64,000 nucleotides of DNA from Prescottella defluvii. GTDB taxonomy: Bacteria; Actinomycetota; Actinomycetes; Mycobacteriales; Mycobacteriaceae. Position numbers and translations under genes: made by a program. Positions 9,720-18,161 of this stretch are shown here, piece after piece. Numbering within the stretch: the stretch's first letter is position 1; each line of letters begins with the position of its first letter. The stretch covers positions 2,728,001 to 2,792,000 of the forward strand of contig CP121458.1 in NCBI GenBank assembly GCA_029690005.1, given 5' to 3'. The notes under the pieces were generated by a model, which saw only the letters and a list, made by a program, of their open reading frames with translations, was not told where the DNA came from and made no database searches.

Positions 9720-10996
9720 ATGGCACGCATCGGTGACGGCGGCGATCTGCTCAAGTGCTCGTTCTGCGGTAAGAGCCAGAAGCAGGTCAAGAAGCTCATT
9801 GCGGGACCGGGGGTCTACATCTGCGACGAATGCATCGATCTGTGCAACGAGATCATCGAGGAAGAGCTCGCCGAGTCGAGTGAGGTGAAGCTCGACGAGC
9901 TTCCCAAGCCCGCGGAGATACGCGAGTTCCTCGAGAACTACGTCATCGGCCAGGACGCGGCCAAGCGGACGCTGGCGGTGGCCGTCTACAACCACTACAA
10001 GCGGATCCAGGCCGGGGACCGTGGTCGTGATGCCCGCGGCGAGACCGTGGAGCTGGCCAAGTCCAACATCCTGATGCTCGGCCCCACCGGCTGTGGCAAG
10101 ACCTACCTGGCGCAGACGCTCGCGAAGATGCTCAACGTGCCTTTCGCGATCGCGGATGCGACAGCGCTGACCGAGGCCGGATACGTCGGCGAGGATGTCG
10201 AGAACATCCTGCTGAAGCTGATCCAGGCCGCCGACTACGACGTCAAGCGCGCCGAGACGGGCATCATCTACATCGACGAGGTCGACAAGATCGCCCGCAA
10301 GAGCGAGAACCCGTCGATCACCCGCGACGTCTCCGGCGAGGGCGTGCAGCAGGCGCTGCTGAAGATCCTCGAGGGAACGCAGGCGAGCGTGCCCCCGCAG
10401 GGCGGCCGCGAACACCCGCACCAGGAGTTCATCCAGATCGACACCACCAACGTGCTGTTCATCGTCGCCGGTGCGTTCGCGGGCCTCGAGAGATCGTCTC
10501 GGACCGAGTGGGCAAGCGCGGCATCGGTTTCGGCGCCGAGGTCCGGTCCAAGGCGGAGATCGACACGCAGGATCACTTCGCCGAGGTGATGCCCGAGGAT
10601 CTGATCAAGTTCGGTCTGATCCCCGAGTTCATCGGCCGTCTCCCGGTCGTGGCGTCGGTGACGAACCTCGACAAGGACTCGCTGGTCAAGATCCTGTCGG
10701 AGCCCAAGAACGCGCTCGTCAAGCAGTACACCCGGCTGTTCGAGATGGACGGCGTCGAGCTTGAGTTCACGGTCGACGCGCTCGAGGCGATCGCCGACCA
10801 GGCCATCCACCGTGGCACCGGTGCGCGTGGTCTGCGCGCCATCATGGAGGAAGTCCTGCTGCCGGTGATGTACGACATCCCGAGCCGCGACGACGTCGCC
10901 AAGGTGGTCGTTACTGCCGAGACCGTCAACGACAACGTGCTGCCGACGATCGTGCCGCGCAAGCCGGAGCGTGAGCGTCGCGACAAGTCGGCCTAG
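9720..10996 (+). CDS. clpX: ATP-dependent Clp protease ATP-binding subunit (one frame break)
   Basis: AAA+ unfoldase that feeds tagged substrates to ClpP1P2; 425 residues when joined. The N-terminal zinc domain has Cys13, Cys16, Cys35 and Cys38; Walker A GPTGCGKT is at residues 121-128, Walker B reads [10 protein letters not shown], and the GYVGEDVE pore loop follows. The frame breaks near 10490 (ctcgagagatcgtc, one base missing before GATCGTC) and resumes at [19 protein letters not shown] 9720 agrees with all ClpX N-termini. It is separately promoted from clpP2, with 292 bp between. Confidence 0.96.
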
Positions 10997-11013
10997 CCGC
11001 ACCCGCACAAGCG

Positions 11014-11053
11014 CCCTGCCGCCCGATCTCCGCGAGGAGGTCGGGCGGCAGGG
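11014..11053 (+). terminator. clpX terminator
   Basis: CCCTGCCGCCCGA pairs with TCGGGCGGCAGGG, a perfect 13-bp stem with a 14-nt loop, 17 bases after the clpX stop. Confidence 0.8.
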
Positions 11054-11099
11054 GCGTTCGGGGCAATTCGTACGGAGAGCACTGGTGTTCGCCGTGAAC

Positions 11100-11139
11100 G
11101 ACGAAGGCCGGACCCGTCGGAACGGGTCCGGCCTTCGTC
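11100..11139. terminator. bidirectional terminator between clpX and the aldolase gene
   Basis: An 18-bp perfect stem, GACGAAGGCCGGACCCGT with its complement, closes on the tetraloop CGGA. It lies between convergent genes and can serve both strands. Confidence 0.85.
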
Positions 11140-11161
11140 AGGAACTGAGACGGTCAGCGAA

Positions 11162-12184
11162 TCACGCTGAGGCGCCTTCCTTGTTCAGCAGGTCGAGCGC
11201 GATGTCGACGATCATGTCCTCCTGGCCACCGACGAGGGCGCGCTTGCCAACCTCGAGCAGGATGGTGCGGGCGTCGAGACCGTAGTCCGCGGCCGCCTTC
11301 TCTGCGTGGCGCAGGAAGCTCGAGTACACGCCGGCGTAGCCGAGGGTCAGGGTCTCCCGGTCGACGCGGACCGGGCGATCCTGCAGCGGACGCACGATGT
11401 CGTCGGCCGCATCCATCAGCTTGAACACGTCGCAGCCGTGCTCCCAGCCGTACAGGTCGGCGACACCGATGAACGCCTCGATCGGGCAGTTGCCGGCACC
11501 GGCGCCCTGGCCCGCGAGGGACGCGTCGACGCGGTACACGCCGTTCTCGACGGCGACGACACTGTTGGCCACCGACAGCGACAGGTTCTCGTGCGCGTGG
11601 ATACCGATCTGGGTGTCGGCGTTAAGCACGTCGCGGTAGGCCTTGATGCGAGCACGGACGTCGTCCATGGTCAGGCGTCCGCCCGAGTCGGTGACGTAGA
11701 CGCAGTGCGCGCCGTACGACTCCATCAGCTTGGCCTGCTGGGCCAGCAGCTCCGGCGGGGCCATGTGGCTCATCATGAGGAAGCCGGACACGTCCATGCC
11801 GAGCTCGCGGGCCTTCGCGATGTGCTGCGCGGAGACGTCGGCCTCGGTGCAGTGGGTGGCGATGCGGATCGACTGCACGCCGAGCTTGTGGGCGTGCTCG
11901 AGCTCCTCGATGGTGCCGATGCCGGGCAGCAGCAGTGTCGTGAGCTTCGCGTTCTTGACGACGTCGGCCGCGGCCTCGATCCACTCCCAGTCGGTGTTCG
12001 AGCCGGGTCCGTAGTTGAGCGAGCCGCCGGCGATGCCGTCACCGTGCGAGACCTCGATGGCGTCGACGCCGGCCTCGTCGACCGCCTTCGCGATCCGGGC
12101 CACGTTCTCCGGGGTCATCCGGTGCCGGACGGCGTGCATGCCGTCGCGCAGGGTGACGTCCTGGATGTAGATCTTGGTGGACAC
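11162..12184 (-). CDS. dmpG: 4-hydroxy-2-oxovalerate aldolase (DmpG/HsaF type)
   Basis: Final aldolase of meta-cleavage pathways: splits 4-hydroxy-2-oxo acids to pyruvate and an aldehyde, which is channelled to the partner acylating dehydrogenase. 340 residues, intact frame. N-terminal [11 protein letters not shown] carries the metal- and substrate-binding Arg-Asp; the metal-binding HAHENLS motif and the C-terminal communication domain are present. ATG 12184 is two bases after the dehydrogenase stop, consistent with co-translation of a complex. Gene order hydratase-dehydrogenase-aldolase matches hsaEGF of sterol degradation but also bph/mhp pathways, so the upstream substrate is not settled. 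Confidence 0.92.
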   Translation of the reverse strand: MSTKIYIQDVTLRDGMHAVRHRMTPENVARIAKAVDEAGVDAIEVSHGDGIAGGSLNYGPGSNTDWEWIEAAADVVKNAKLTTLLLPGIGTIEELEHAHKLGVQSIRIATHCTEADVSAQHIAKARELGMDVSGFLMMSHMAPPELLAQQAKLMESYGAHCVYVTDSGGRLTMDDVRARIKAYRDVLNADTQIGIHAHENLSLSVANSVVAVENGVYRVDASLAGQGAGAGNCPIEAFIGVADLYGWEHGCDVFKLMDAADDIVRPLQDRPVRVDRETLTLGYAGVYSSFLRHAEKAAADYGLDARTILLEVGKRALVGGQEDMIVDIALDLLNKEGASA

Positions 12185-12186
12185 GC

Positions 12187-13180
12187 TCAGACCTCCGCGG
12201 GGGTGTTGGTGCGCGCGGCGATCAGGCGGCGCGCGATGGACTCGGCGGTGCGCTGGGCGGCCGAGGTCATGATGTCGAGGTTGCCGGCGTACGCGGGCAG
12301 GTAGTCGGCTGCGCCCTCGACCTCGAGGAACACGGTGACCTTCGTGGTGACCGGGCCTGCGCCCTCGGGCAGCAGGGTGTGGACCGGCTCGTCTGCGCCG
12401 ACCGGCGTGAACTGGACCTCCTGCTTGAGGCGGTAGCCGGGCACGTACTCGGCGACGCGGCCGGCCATCTCCTTGACCGAGGCGCGGATCGCCTCGTGAT
12501 CGGCGTCGCCGATCAGCGCGAGGACCGTGTCACGCATGAGCATGGGCGGCTCGGCCGGGTTCAGGATGATGATCGCCTTGCCGCGGCCGGCGCCGCCGAC
12601 CTGCTGGATGGCGTTCGAGGTGGTCTCGGCGAACTCGTCGATGCTTCGCGCGGGTGCCGGGGCCGGCCGACTTCGAGGAGATCGAGGCGACGATCTCGGC
12701 GTAGGGGACCGGGGTGACGGCGGAGATGGCGGCGACCATCGGGATGGTGGCCTGGCCACCGCAGGTGACCATGTTGAGGTTGTCGAGATCCTCGTCGAGG
12801 TGCTCCTCGAGGTTCACCGGCGGCACCACGAACGGGCCGATCGCGGCCGGGGTCAGGTCGATGATCTTCTTGCCGTACGGAGCGAGCTTCTCGCAGTTGG
12901 CGATATGCGCCTTGGCGGACGTCGCGTCGAGGACGATGTCGATCTGGTCGAAGCCGTCGAGCGCGATGAGGCCGTCGACACCCTCCGACGTGGTGGGCAC
13001 ACCGAGGCGCTCCGCGCGGGCGAGGCCGTCGGACGTGGGATCGATGCCGACCATGGCACCCATCTCGAGCACGTCGGACTTGTTGAGGACCTTGATCATC
13101 AGGTCGGTGCCGATGTTGCCCGGCCCGATGATGGCGACCCGAATCTTCTTCGAATCAGCGTTGTTCGTCACGATTGTCAC
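12187..13180 (-). CDS. acetaldehyde dehydrogenase, acylating (HsaG/BphJ/MhpF type; one frame break)
   Basis: Converts acetaldehyde or propionaldehyde plus CoA and NAD+ to acyl-CoA, taking the aldehyde from the adjacent aldolase. N-terminal Rossmann motif [13 protein letters not shown], catalytic Cys in [12 protein letters not shown], and the [12 protein letters not shown] segment identify it. The frame breaks near 12648 (gcgaagcatcg, one extra base; corrected text reads [13 protein letters not shown]); joined length about 330. GTG 13180 follows GGAAGGA and overlaps the upstream hydratase stop as GTGA, indicating translational coupling; GTG 13171 is an alternative. Confidence 0.92.
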
Positions 13181-13992
13181 GATTCCTTCCGGAGAAAAAC
13201 TGCGGTCACGGAGCCGAGGGTGGACAGCTCGGCGCGGATGGTTACCCCGGGCGCGGCGGGAACCATGGGGCCCAACGCTCCGGAGAGCACGACCTGGCCG
13301 GCCCGAAGCGGCTGACCGTATTCGCGGGCGGTGCGGGCGAGCCACTGGAGGGCGATCAGCGGATCACCCAGGCAGGCTTCGCCATTGCCTTCCGAGACGA
13401 GTTCGTCGTCTGCGTACATCTTCATCACGACGTCCTTGGGCTCGAACTCGTCGAGCGTGACCCAGTTGTCGCCGAGCACGTACAGGCCCGAGGAGGCGTT
13501 GTCGGCGACGGTGTCGGTGATGAGGATCTTCCAGTTCTCGATGCGGCTGTCGACCAGCTCCAGTGCCGCGACGGCGCCGGTGACGGCAGCGCGAATCTGG
13601 TCGAGATCGAGATCGCCCTCGGCGAGATCGGCGCCGAGCCGGAAGGCCACCTCGGCCTCCGCCTTGGGCTGGAGCATCCGCTCGGTCGGCACCTCGGGCA
13701 GGTCGCTGACGTCCATGTTGTCGAACAGGACACCGAAGTCGGGCTGGTCGACGCCGAGCTGGGTCTGCACGGCCAGCGAGGTCGCGCCGATCTTGCGGCC
13801 GACGACGACGGCACCGTCTGCGATCTGCCAGTCGATCAGCTTCTGCTGGACGCGGTAGGCGACGCCGATATCGGAGGGGCCGATGAGGTCGTTGATCGGA
13901 GCGCAGGCGACGCCCGTCTTGGCAGCGGTTGCGAGTCGCGTCGCAGCCTCGGTGATCGCCTCTTCGGAGATCGTGGGTTCGGTCTCAGGCAT
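13177..13992 (-). CDS. 2-hydroxypenta-2,4-dienoate (2-keto-4-pentenoate) hydratase
   Basis: Adds water to 2-hydroxydienoates produced by meta-cleavage, giving the 4-hydroxy-2-oxo acid used by the downstream aldolase. 271 residues, intact. The fumarylacetoacetase-like fold is recognised by [12 protein letters not shown], the metal-binding EAEVAFRLG and the VDSRIENW segment. Homologous to HsaE (Rv3536c), MhpD and BphE. First gene of a three-gene minus-strand operon; an IclR-type palindrome lies 68-86 bp upstream of its ATG. Confidence 0.92.
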   Translation of the reverse strand: MPETEPTISEEAITEAATRLATAAKTGVACAPINDLIGPSDIGVAYRVQQKLIDWQIADGAVVVGRKIGATSLAVQTQLGVDQPDFGVLFDNMDVSDLPEVPTERMLQPKAEAEVAFRLGADLAEGDLDLDQIRAAVTGAVAALELVDSRIENWKILITDTVADNASSGLYVLGDNWVTLDEFEPKDVVMKMYADDELVSEGNGEACLGDPLIALQWLARTAREYGQPLRAGQVVLSGALGPMVPAAPGVTIRAELSTLGSVTAVFLRKES

Positions 13993-14059
13993 GGATGTCC
14001 TTGTCGTGGGTTGTGCTTGTAAGGACTGTGCGGGACGGTCCCGTCCAGGGCGAGCATTC

Positions 14060-14078
14060 AGTTTCGCTGAGCGAAACT
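14060..14078. promoter_or_regulatory. IclR-type operator candidate
   Basis: AGTTTCGCTGAGCGAAACT: perfect 8-bp arms AGTTTCGC/GCGAAACT around TGA, in the 99-bp gap between the IclR regulator and the hydratase gene. Sites with GTTTCGC-type arms are typical of IclR-family regulators of aromatic catabolism. Confidence 0.6.
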
Positions 14079-14091
14079 TACCTGCTGAGGC

Positions 14092-14877
14092 CTAGTCCTG
14101 CCGCAAGTTGTCCCGCCGAGCGAGAGTGGCCGCGATGCCCGCCGCGGCGGCGCGAACCTGGTTCGCGTGAGCCTCGGGACGGAAGCGGGTGGCGGGCCCC
14201 GTCACGCTGACGCCGGCGAGTGGTCGGTCGTCGGCGTCGAGGATCGCCGCCGCGGCGCACACGATGCCGACGGCCGACTCCTCGTACTCGTACGAAACCC
14301 CGGTCTCGGCGATGGTCTTCGAGTTGCCGGGCCAGCAGCCCGGGCGTGGTGATTGTTCGCGGCGTCCGGCGGGGAGCGGGCCCTTGAGGGTCTGGGCCTT
14401 GAGCTCGTTCGGCGCGTGGGCGAGCATCACCTTGCCGATCGCGGTGCAGTACAACGGCATTCGGCCGCCGATCCGGGAGGGCGACGGCGCCTGCCCATGT
14501 CCGCCGATCTTGGCGACGTACACGACCTCGTCGCCCTCGAGGACGCCCAGATGCACCGTTTCGTGGGTGCGCTCGCGGAGGTCCTCGAGGAACGGGGTGG
14601 CCACCTCGATCAGGCCGCGTTCCACCGACGCGCGCATCCCCAGCTCGAACAGGTGCCGGCCCAGGCGGTACCCGGACGGGGAGCGGTCGATCAGCCGGGT
14701 CTCGACCAGTTCGGCCAGGAGGCGGTGCAGCGTGGTCTTGTTCAGGCCGGTGCGGCGGACCAGTTCGGTGAATCCCACCCAGTGGTCGTCGGCGGTGAAG
14801 GCGTCGAGTGCGATGACCACCTTGCCGAGCACGGTGTTCGGGATCTGCCGGTCGGAAGACGAAGACGGGTCGGTCAT
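14092..14877 (-). CDS. IclR-family transcriptional regulator
   Basis: 261 residues. N-terminal winged HTH (VGFTELVRRTGLNKTTLHRLLAELVE, split here by many conserved IclR positions) and a C-terminal GAF-like effector domain with GGRMPLYCTAIGKVMLA and YEYEESAVGIVCAAA. Between about 14360 and 14316 the read frame is locally wrong: LPAGRREQSPRPGC... should be LPRRTPRTITTPGLLARQL, explained by one missing C and one extra base that cancel. It sits just upstream of, and codirectional with, the hydratase operon and is its likely local regulator; an aromatic or sterol-derived acid is the probable effector. Confidence 0.88.
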   Translation of the reverse strand: MTDPSSSSDRQIPNTVLGKVVIALDAFTADDHWVGFTELVRRTGLNKTTLHRLLAELVETRLIDRSPSGYRLGRHLFELGMRASVERGLIEVATPFLEDLRERTHETVHLGVLEGDEVVYVAKIGGHGQAPSPSRIGGRMPLYCTAIGKVMLAHAPNELKAQTLKGPLPAGRREQSPRPGCWPGNSKTIAETGVSYEYEESAVGIVCAAAAILDADDRPLAGVSVTGPATRFRPEAHANQVRAAAAGIAATLARRDNLRQD

Positions 14878-14881
14878 GGGC

Positions 14882-15519
14882 TCAGGGGGCGCGCAGCAGC
14901 GCGATCGAGAGGGACGTCAGTTCGCTCTCCAACGACTCGAGATCGGCGGCGGTGCCGGTCGTGGCCTCGCGCTCCCACGACGCCATCCCGGCCACCACGA
15001 AGCGGGCCATGAGTGCGACCCGGCGGGCTCGCAGGCTCTCGTCGATGTGGGTGAGTTCGGCGCCGATGTCCGCGAGCAGCTCCTTGAGCAGGCTCATGCC
15101 GCCGACCTTCGGATACCTCGGATCGTCGGGCACCAGCGACGTCGGCCGGGTGACGAAGTCCATGTGGACGCCCGTCAGCCACTGCTCGTTGAACCGCGCC
15201 CAGTAGGACGGCTCGTGCGACGCGACCTCGGCGACGAAGGGGTGGACGTAGGCGCCGACGAGTGCGGCGAGCCGGTCCGGGTGTCGGCGTCGATCGCGTC
15301 CAGCATCTCCGCGCGCACGGTGTTGACGTTGCCGATGTGTGCCAGCCACACCGCCTCGAGCAGTCCGTTCCACGACCCGAAGTGGTAGGTGATGGCCGAA
15401 TCGTTCCGCTGCCCAGCGGTTCTCACGATCTCCCTGGCCGAGACTCCGTGCAGTCCGCGCTCGGCGATGAGGCGCTCGGCAACGTGGAGGATCGTGTCGC
15501 GACCGTTGGGGGTGTTCAT
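14882..15519 (-). CDS. TetR-family transcriptional regulator (one frame break)
   Basis: About 212 residues. N-terminal HTH: DTILHVAERLIAERG followed by VSAREIVRTAGQRNDSAITYHFGS, the standard TetR recognition region. The frame breaks near 15286 (acccggaccgg, one base missing) and resumes at RLAALVGAYVHPFVAEV in the ligand domain. ATG 15519 is chosen; an in-frame ATG at 15564 would overlap the divergent lipase promoter. It is divergent from the secreted lipase gene and probably regulates it, itself, or both. Confidence 0.85.
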
Positions 15520-15589
15520 GTCGGCAAGGGTACTGAATGCGCTATGTTCGTCGGCCTGAGACATGTATCTTAATTTCGGAGGTGTTCAG

Positions 15590-16798
15590 GTGTTCTCGCT
15601 GAAAGACAACGGCCGTCCGCGCGGCCGGCGTGTGGGGGTTTCCGCGGTGGTCGCTGCCACGACGGTCGTTCTGGTGGCTGCGGGTTGCGGTAACGGGGAG
15701 GCCGGGAAGGACGAGGCCGTCGCACCCCAGCCCGGTCAGCTGCTGTCCAGTCAGGACCTGCGCGGCGCGCCGGTCCTGCCGAGCGCCGGGCGCAGTGAGC
15801 TCATCACGTACGTGTCGCAGAACGCGCAGGGCGACCCGGTCGTCGTGTCCGGCACGGTGTCGATTCCCCGCACGTCCGCTCCTGAGGGTGGGTGGCCCGT
15901 GATCAGCTGGGCGCACGGCACGACCGGCGTCTCCGACATCTGCGCGCCCTCGAACGACACCGCCGACGGTCCGGCCCACGACTACCTCGGCGGGGTCGAC
16001 CTCATGCTTGACCGCTACGTCGCGGACGGTTACGTCGTGGTGCAGACGGACTACGTCGGACTGGGCACGCCGGGCGGCCACCCGTACATGGACGGCGGAA
16101 CGGAGGCGAACGCGGTGGTCGACATCGTGCGCGCGAGCCGGGCGCTCGACGATTCGATCGGCGACCAGTGGTACGCCATGGGGCACAGCCAGGGCGGTCA
16201 TGCAGCGTTGTTCACGGCGGCACAGGGCGCCGCACGCGCACCCGAACTCGACCTCCGCGGCGCCGTCGCGATCGCGCCGGGCAACGACACGAGCGCGACG
16301 CCGCAGTATCTCGCGGCCGGAACGCCGGAGGTTGCTCCCGCGCTCGCGTTCCTGCCGCTGATCCTGCTGGGCGCCGAGGCGGCCGACCCGTCGATCGACG
16401 CCGACTCGTACGTCACCCCGGAGTCGAAGCCGCTGCTCACCGCCGCCCGCAACGGGTGCGTCGCGCAGATCCGTGACGTCATTGGATCCGTGCCGGTCGA
16501 CAAGGCGTTCGCGCCGGGCGCCGACATCGGCAAGCTCGTGACCTATCTGAAGAAGCAGGCCCCCGGACAGCTGACGTTGACGGTCCCGACGCTGGTGCTG
16601 CAGGGCACCGCCGACACCCTCATCGCCGAGCCCGGCAGCCGGGCCCTGGTGCAGTCGCTGTGCAGCAACGGGTCCGAGGTCGCCTACAAGACGTACGAGG
16701 GCGCCGATCACCGGTCCGCGGTGCCGCAGTCGTTCGACGACGCCGAGCAGTTCTTCCGAACCTTGCAGGCGGGGGAGGAGCCCGCCGGGACCTGCTAG
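15590..16798 (+). CDS. secreted lipoprotein lipase (LIP / alpha-beta hydrolase family)
   Basis: About 402 residues. GTG 15590 is preferred because a strong GGAGG lies 8 bases before it; an in-frame ATG at 15563 is the alternative. Basic n-region then a hydrophobic stretch ending LVAAGC gives a lipobox with Cys modification. The nucleophile elbow GHSQGG, the WAHGTTG oxyanion region, an Asp in LQGTADTL and a His in GADHR complete the catalytic set of secretory lipases (PF03583). Likely hydrolyses acylglycerols or other esters at the cell envelope. Its TAG shares CTAG with the convergent downstream gene. Confidence 0.88.
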   Translation: MFSLKDNGRPRGRRVGVSAVVAATTVVLVAAGCGNGEAGKDEAVAPQPGQLLSSQDLRGAPVLPSAGRSELITYVSQNAQGDPVVVSGTVSIPRTSAPEGGWPVISWAHGTTGVSDICAPSNDTADGPAHDYLGGVDLMLDRYVADGYVVVQTDYVGLGTPGGHPYMDGGTEANAVVDIVRASRALDDSIGDQWYAMGHSQGGHAALFTAAQGAARAPELDLRGAVAIAPGNDTSATPQYLAAGTPEVAPALAFLPLILLGAEAADPSIDADSYVTPESKPLLTAARNGCVAQIRDVIGSVPVDKAFAPGADIGKLVTYLKKQAPGQLTLTVPTLVLQGTADTLIAEPGSRALVQSLCSNGSEVAYKTYEGADHRSAVPQSFDDAEQFFRTLQAGEEPAGTC

Positions 16799-17256
16799 AA
16801 CGGTCCGAACAGCTCGGAGTACCGGGGCGGGTTGCCCACCAGGTCGCCCTCGGGGATGGTGACGACGGTGTCGACCAGTTGGACGGCACCGTCGGCGTCC
16901 CGGCACTCGGCGGTCGCTCGGTAGTCGGCGCTGTCGGTGTACTGGCCGGCCAGGTGGAGGCTCTCGTTCGGCATGGTGGTCCAGAAGACCCCGAGGCCGC
17001 CGTTGTAGATCTCCATCAGATGGCCGACGACCGGTGCGTCGTTCTTGTCACGAATCAGGATTGCGCACTTTGCCGGTGCGTCGGTTGTCGACTGGACGTT
17101 CTGCAACGTCACCATGATCGAATTGCCGTAGTTGCGGGCGTCGCCCTGGCCGGTCACGGTGGCCGACGCCGGTGGCGCGCACAGCAGTCCCGCCACGGCC
17201 AGTGTGCCCGCCGCAGCCGAGATCGTCCCGATCCGTCGCGACCGCCCTGCGCTCAT
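16795..17256 (-). CDS. secreted protein of unknown function
   Basis: 153 residues. ATG 17256 follows GGAAGG; the N-terminus has an Arg-rich start, a hydrophobic core AAAGTLAVAGLLC and a signal peptidase site near PPASA-TVTG. The mature domain has two cysteines (KCAILI and AECRD) that could form a disulfide, and a beta-rich pattern. No family is recognised. Its stop overlaps that of the lipase gene on the other strand. Confidence 0.75.
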   Translation of the reverse strand: MSAGRSRRIGTISAAAGTLAVAGLLCAPPASATVTGQGDARNYGNSIMVTLQNVQSTTDAPAKCAILIRDKNDAPVVGHLMEIYNGGLGVFWTTMPNESLHLAGQYTDSADYRATAECRDADGAVQLVDTVVTIPEGDLVGNPPRYSELFGPF

Positions 17257-17336
17257 GTACGACGCCCTTCCGTTCGGCCGAACCGCGCGAAGCCACTGTG
17301 ACACGGGAGCGGGTCGCAGCGCGGGCGAACAGTGGA

Positions 17337-18161
17337 TCAGGTCTTGATGCGCTGCTCCCCGGCATAGACGTTCATGGTGTCGCCGCGGAGGAAGCCGACG
17401 AGCGTCATGCCGCGGTCGCGGGCCAGATCGACGGCCAGCGACGACGGCGCGGACACCGCCGCGAGGAGCGGAATCCCCGCCATTGCGGCCTTCTGCGCCA
17501 ACTCGAACGATGCCCGGCCGCTGACGACGAGGACCGCGTCGGACAGTGGGATCCGGCGTTGCGTGAGCGCCCACCCGAGCACCTTGTCGACCGCGTTGTG
17601 CCGCCCGACGTCTTCGCGCAGTGCGAGCAGCGCGCCGTCGGCGGTGAACAGTCCGGCCGCGTGGAGGCCGCCGGTCGCGTCGAACACCCGCTGACTGCGG
17701 CGCAGGGTCTCCGGCATCGATGACAGAGCCGCGGCGGTGACCTCGAGCGTGCTGTCCGCGAGCGAGAACCTGCTGCGCACCGAGACCTCGTCGAGTGACG
17801 CCTTGCCGCACACCCCGCACGCCGACGTCGTCAGGAACTCGCGTCGGCCGCGATTGCCCGGATCGGGGACGCCGGCGGCGAGTTGGACGTCGAGGACGTT
17901 GTAGGTGTTCGCACCCTCGTCGTCGAGGCCGTCGCAGTACCGGACGACGCTGACGTCGTCGGGTTCGCGGATGATCCCCTCCGTCAGCAGGAAGCCGTGG
18001 ACCAGGTCGACGTCGTTGCCCGGGGTGCGCATCGTGACGGTGAGGGAGCGTCCACCCAGCCGGATCTCGAGCGGTTCCTCCACGGCCAGGCTGTCCGGGC
18101 GGCGGCGGGTGCCGTCCGGGGTGATCCGCAGGACGGGGCGGCGGGCGGTGACCCGGCCCAT
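17337..18161 (-). CDS. fdhD: formate dehydrogenase accessory sulfurtransferase FdhD
   Basis: 274 residues, intact. Transfers sulfur from a cysteine desulfurase to the molybdenum cofactor so that formate dehydrogenase becomes active. The conserved CGVCGK loop carries the sulfur-relay cysteines, and the [23 protein letters not shown] and [13 protein letters not shown] motifs are those of FdhD. Its ATG overlaps the TGA of the upstream oxidoreductase by one base, so the two products are made from one mRNA. Confidence 0.96.
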   Translation of the reverse strand: MGRVTARRPVLRITPDGTRRRPDSLAVEEPLEIRLGGRSLTVTMRTPGNDVDLVHGFLLTEGIIREPDDVSVVRYCDGLDDEGANTYNVLDVQLAAGVPDPGNRGRREFLTTSACGVCGKASLDEVSVRSRFSLADSTLEVTAAALSSMPETLRRSQRVFDATGGLHAAGLFTADGALLALREDVGRHNAVDKVLGWALTQRRIPLSDAVLVVSGRASFELAQKAAMAGIPLLAAVSAPSSLAVDLARDRGMTLVGFLRGDTMNVYAGEQRIKT

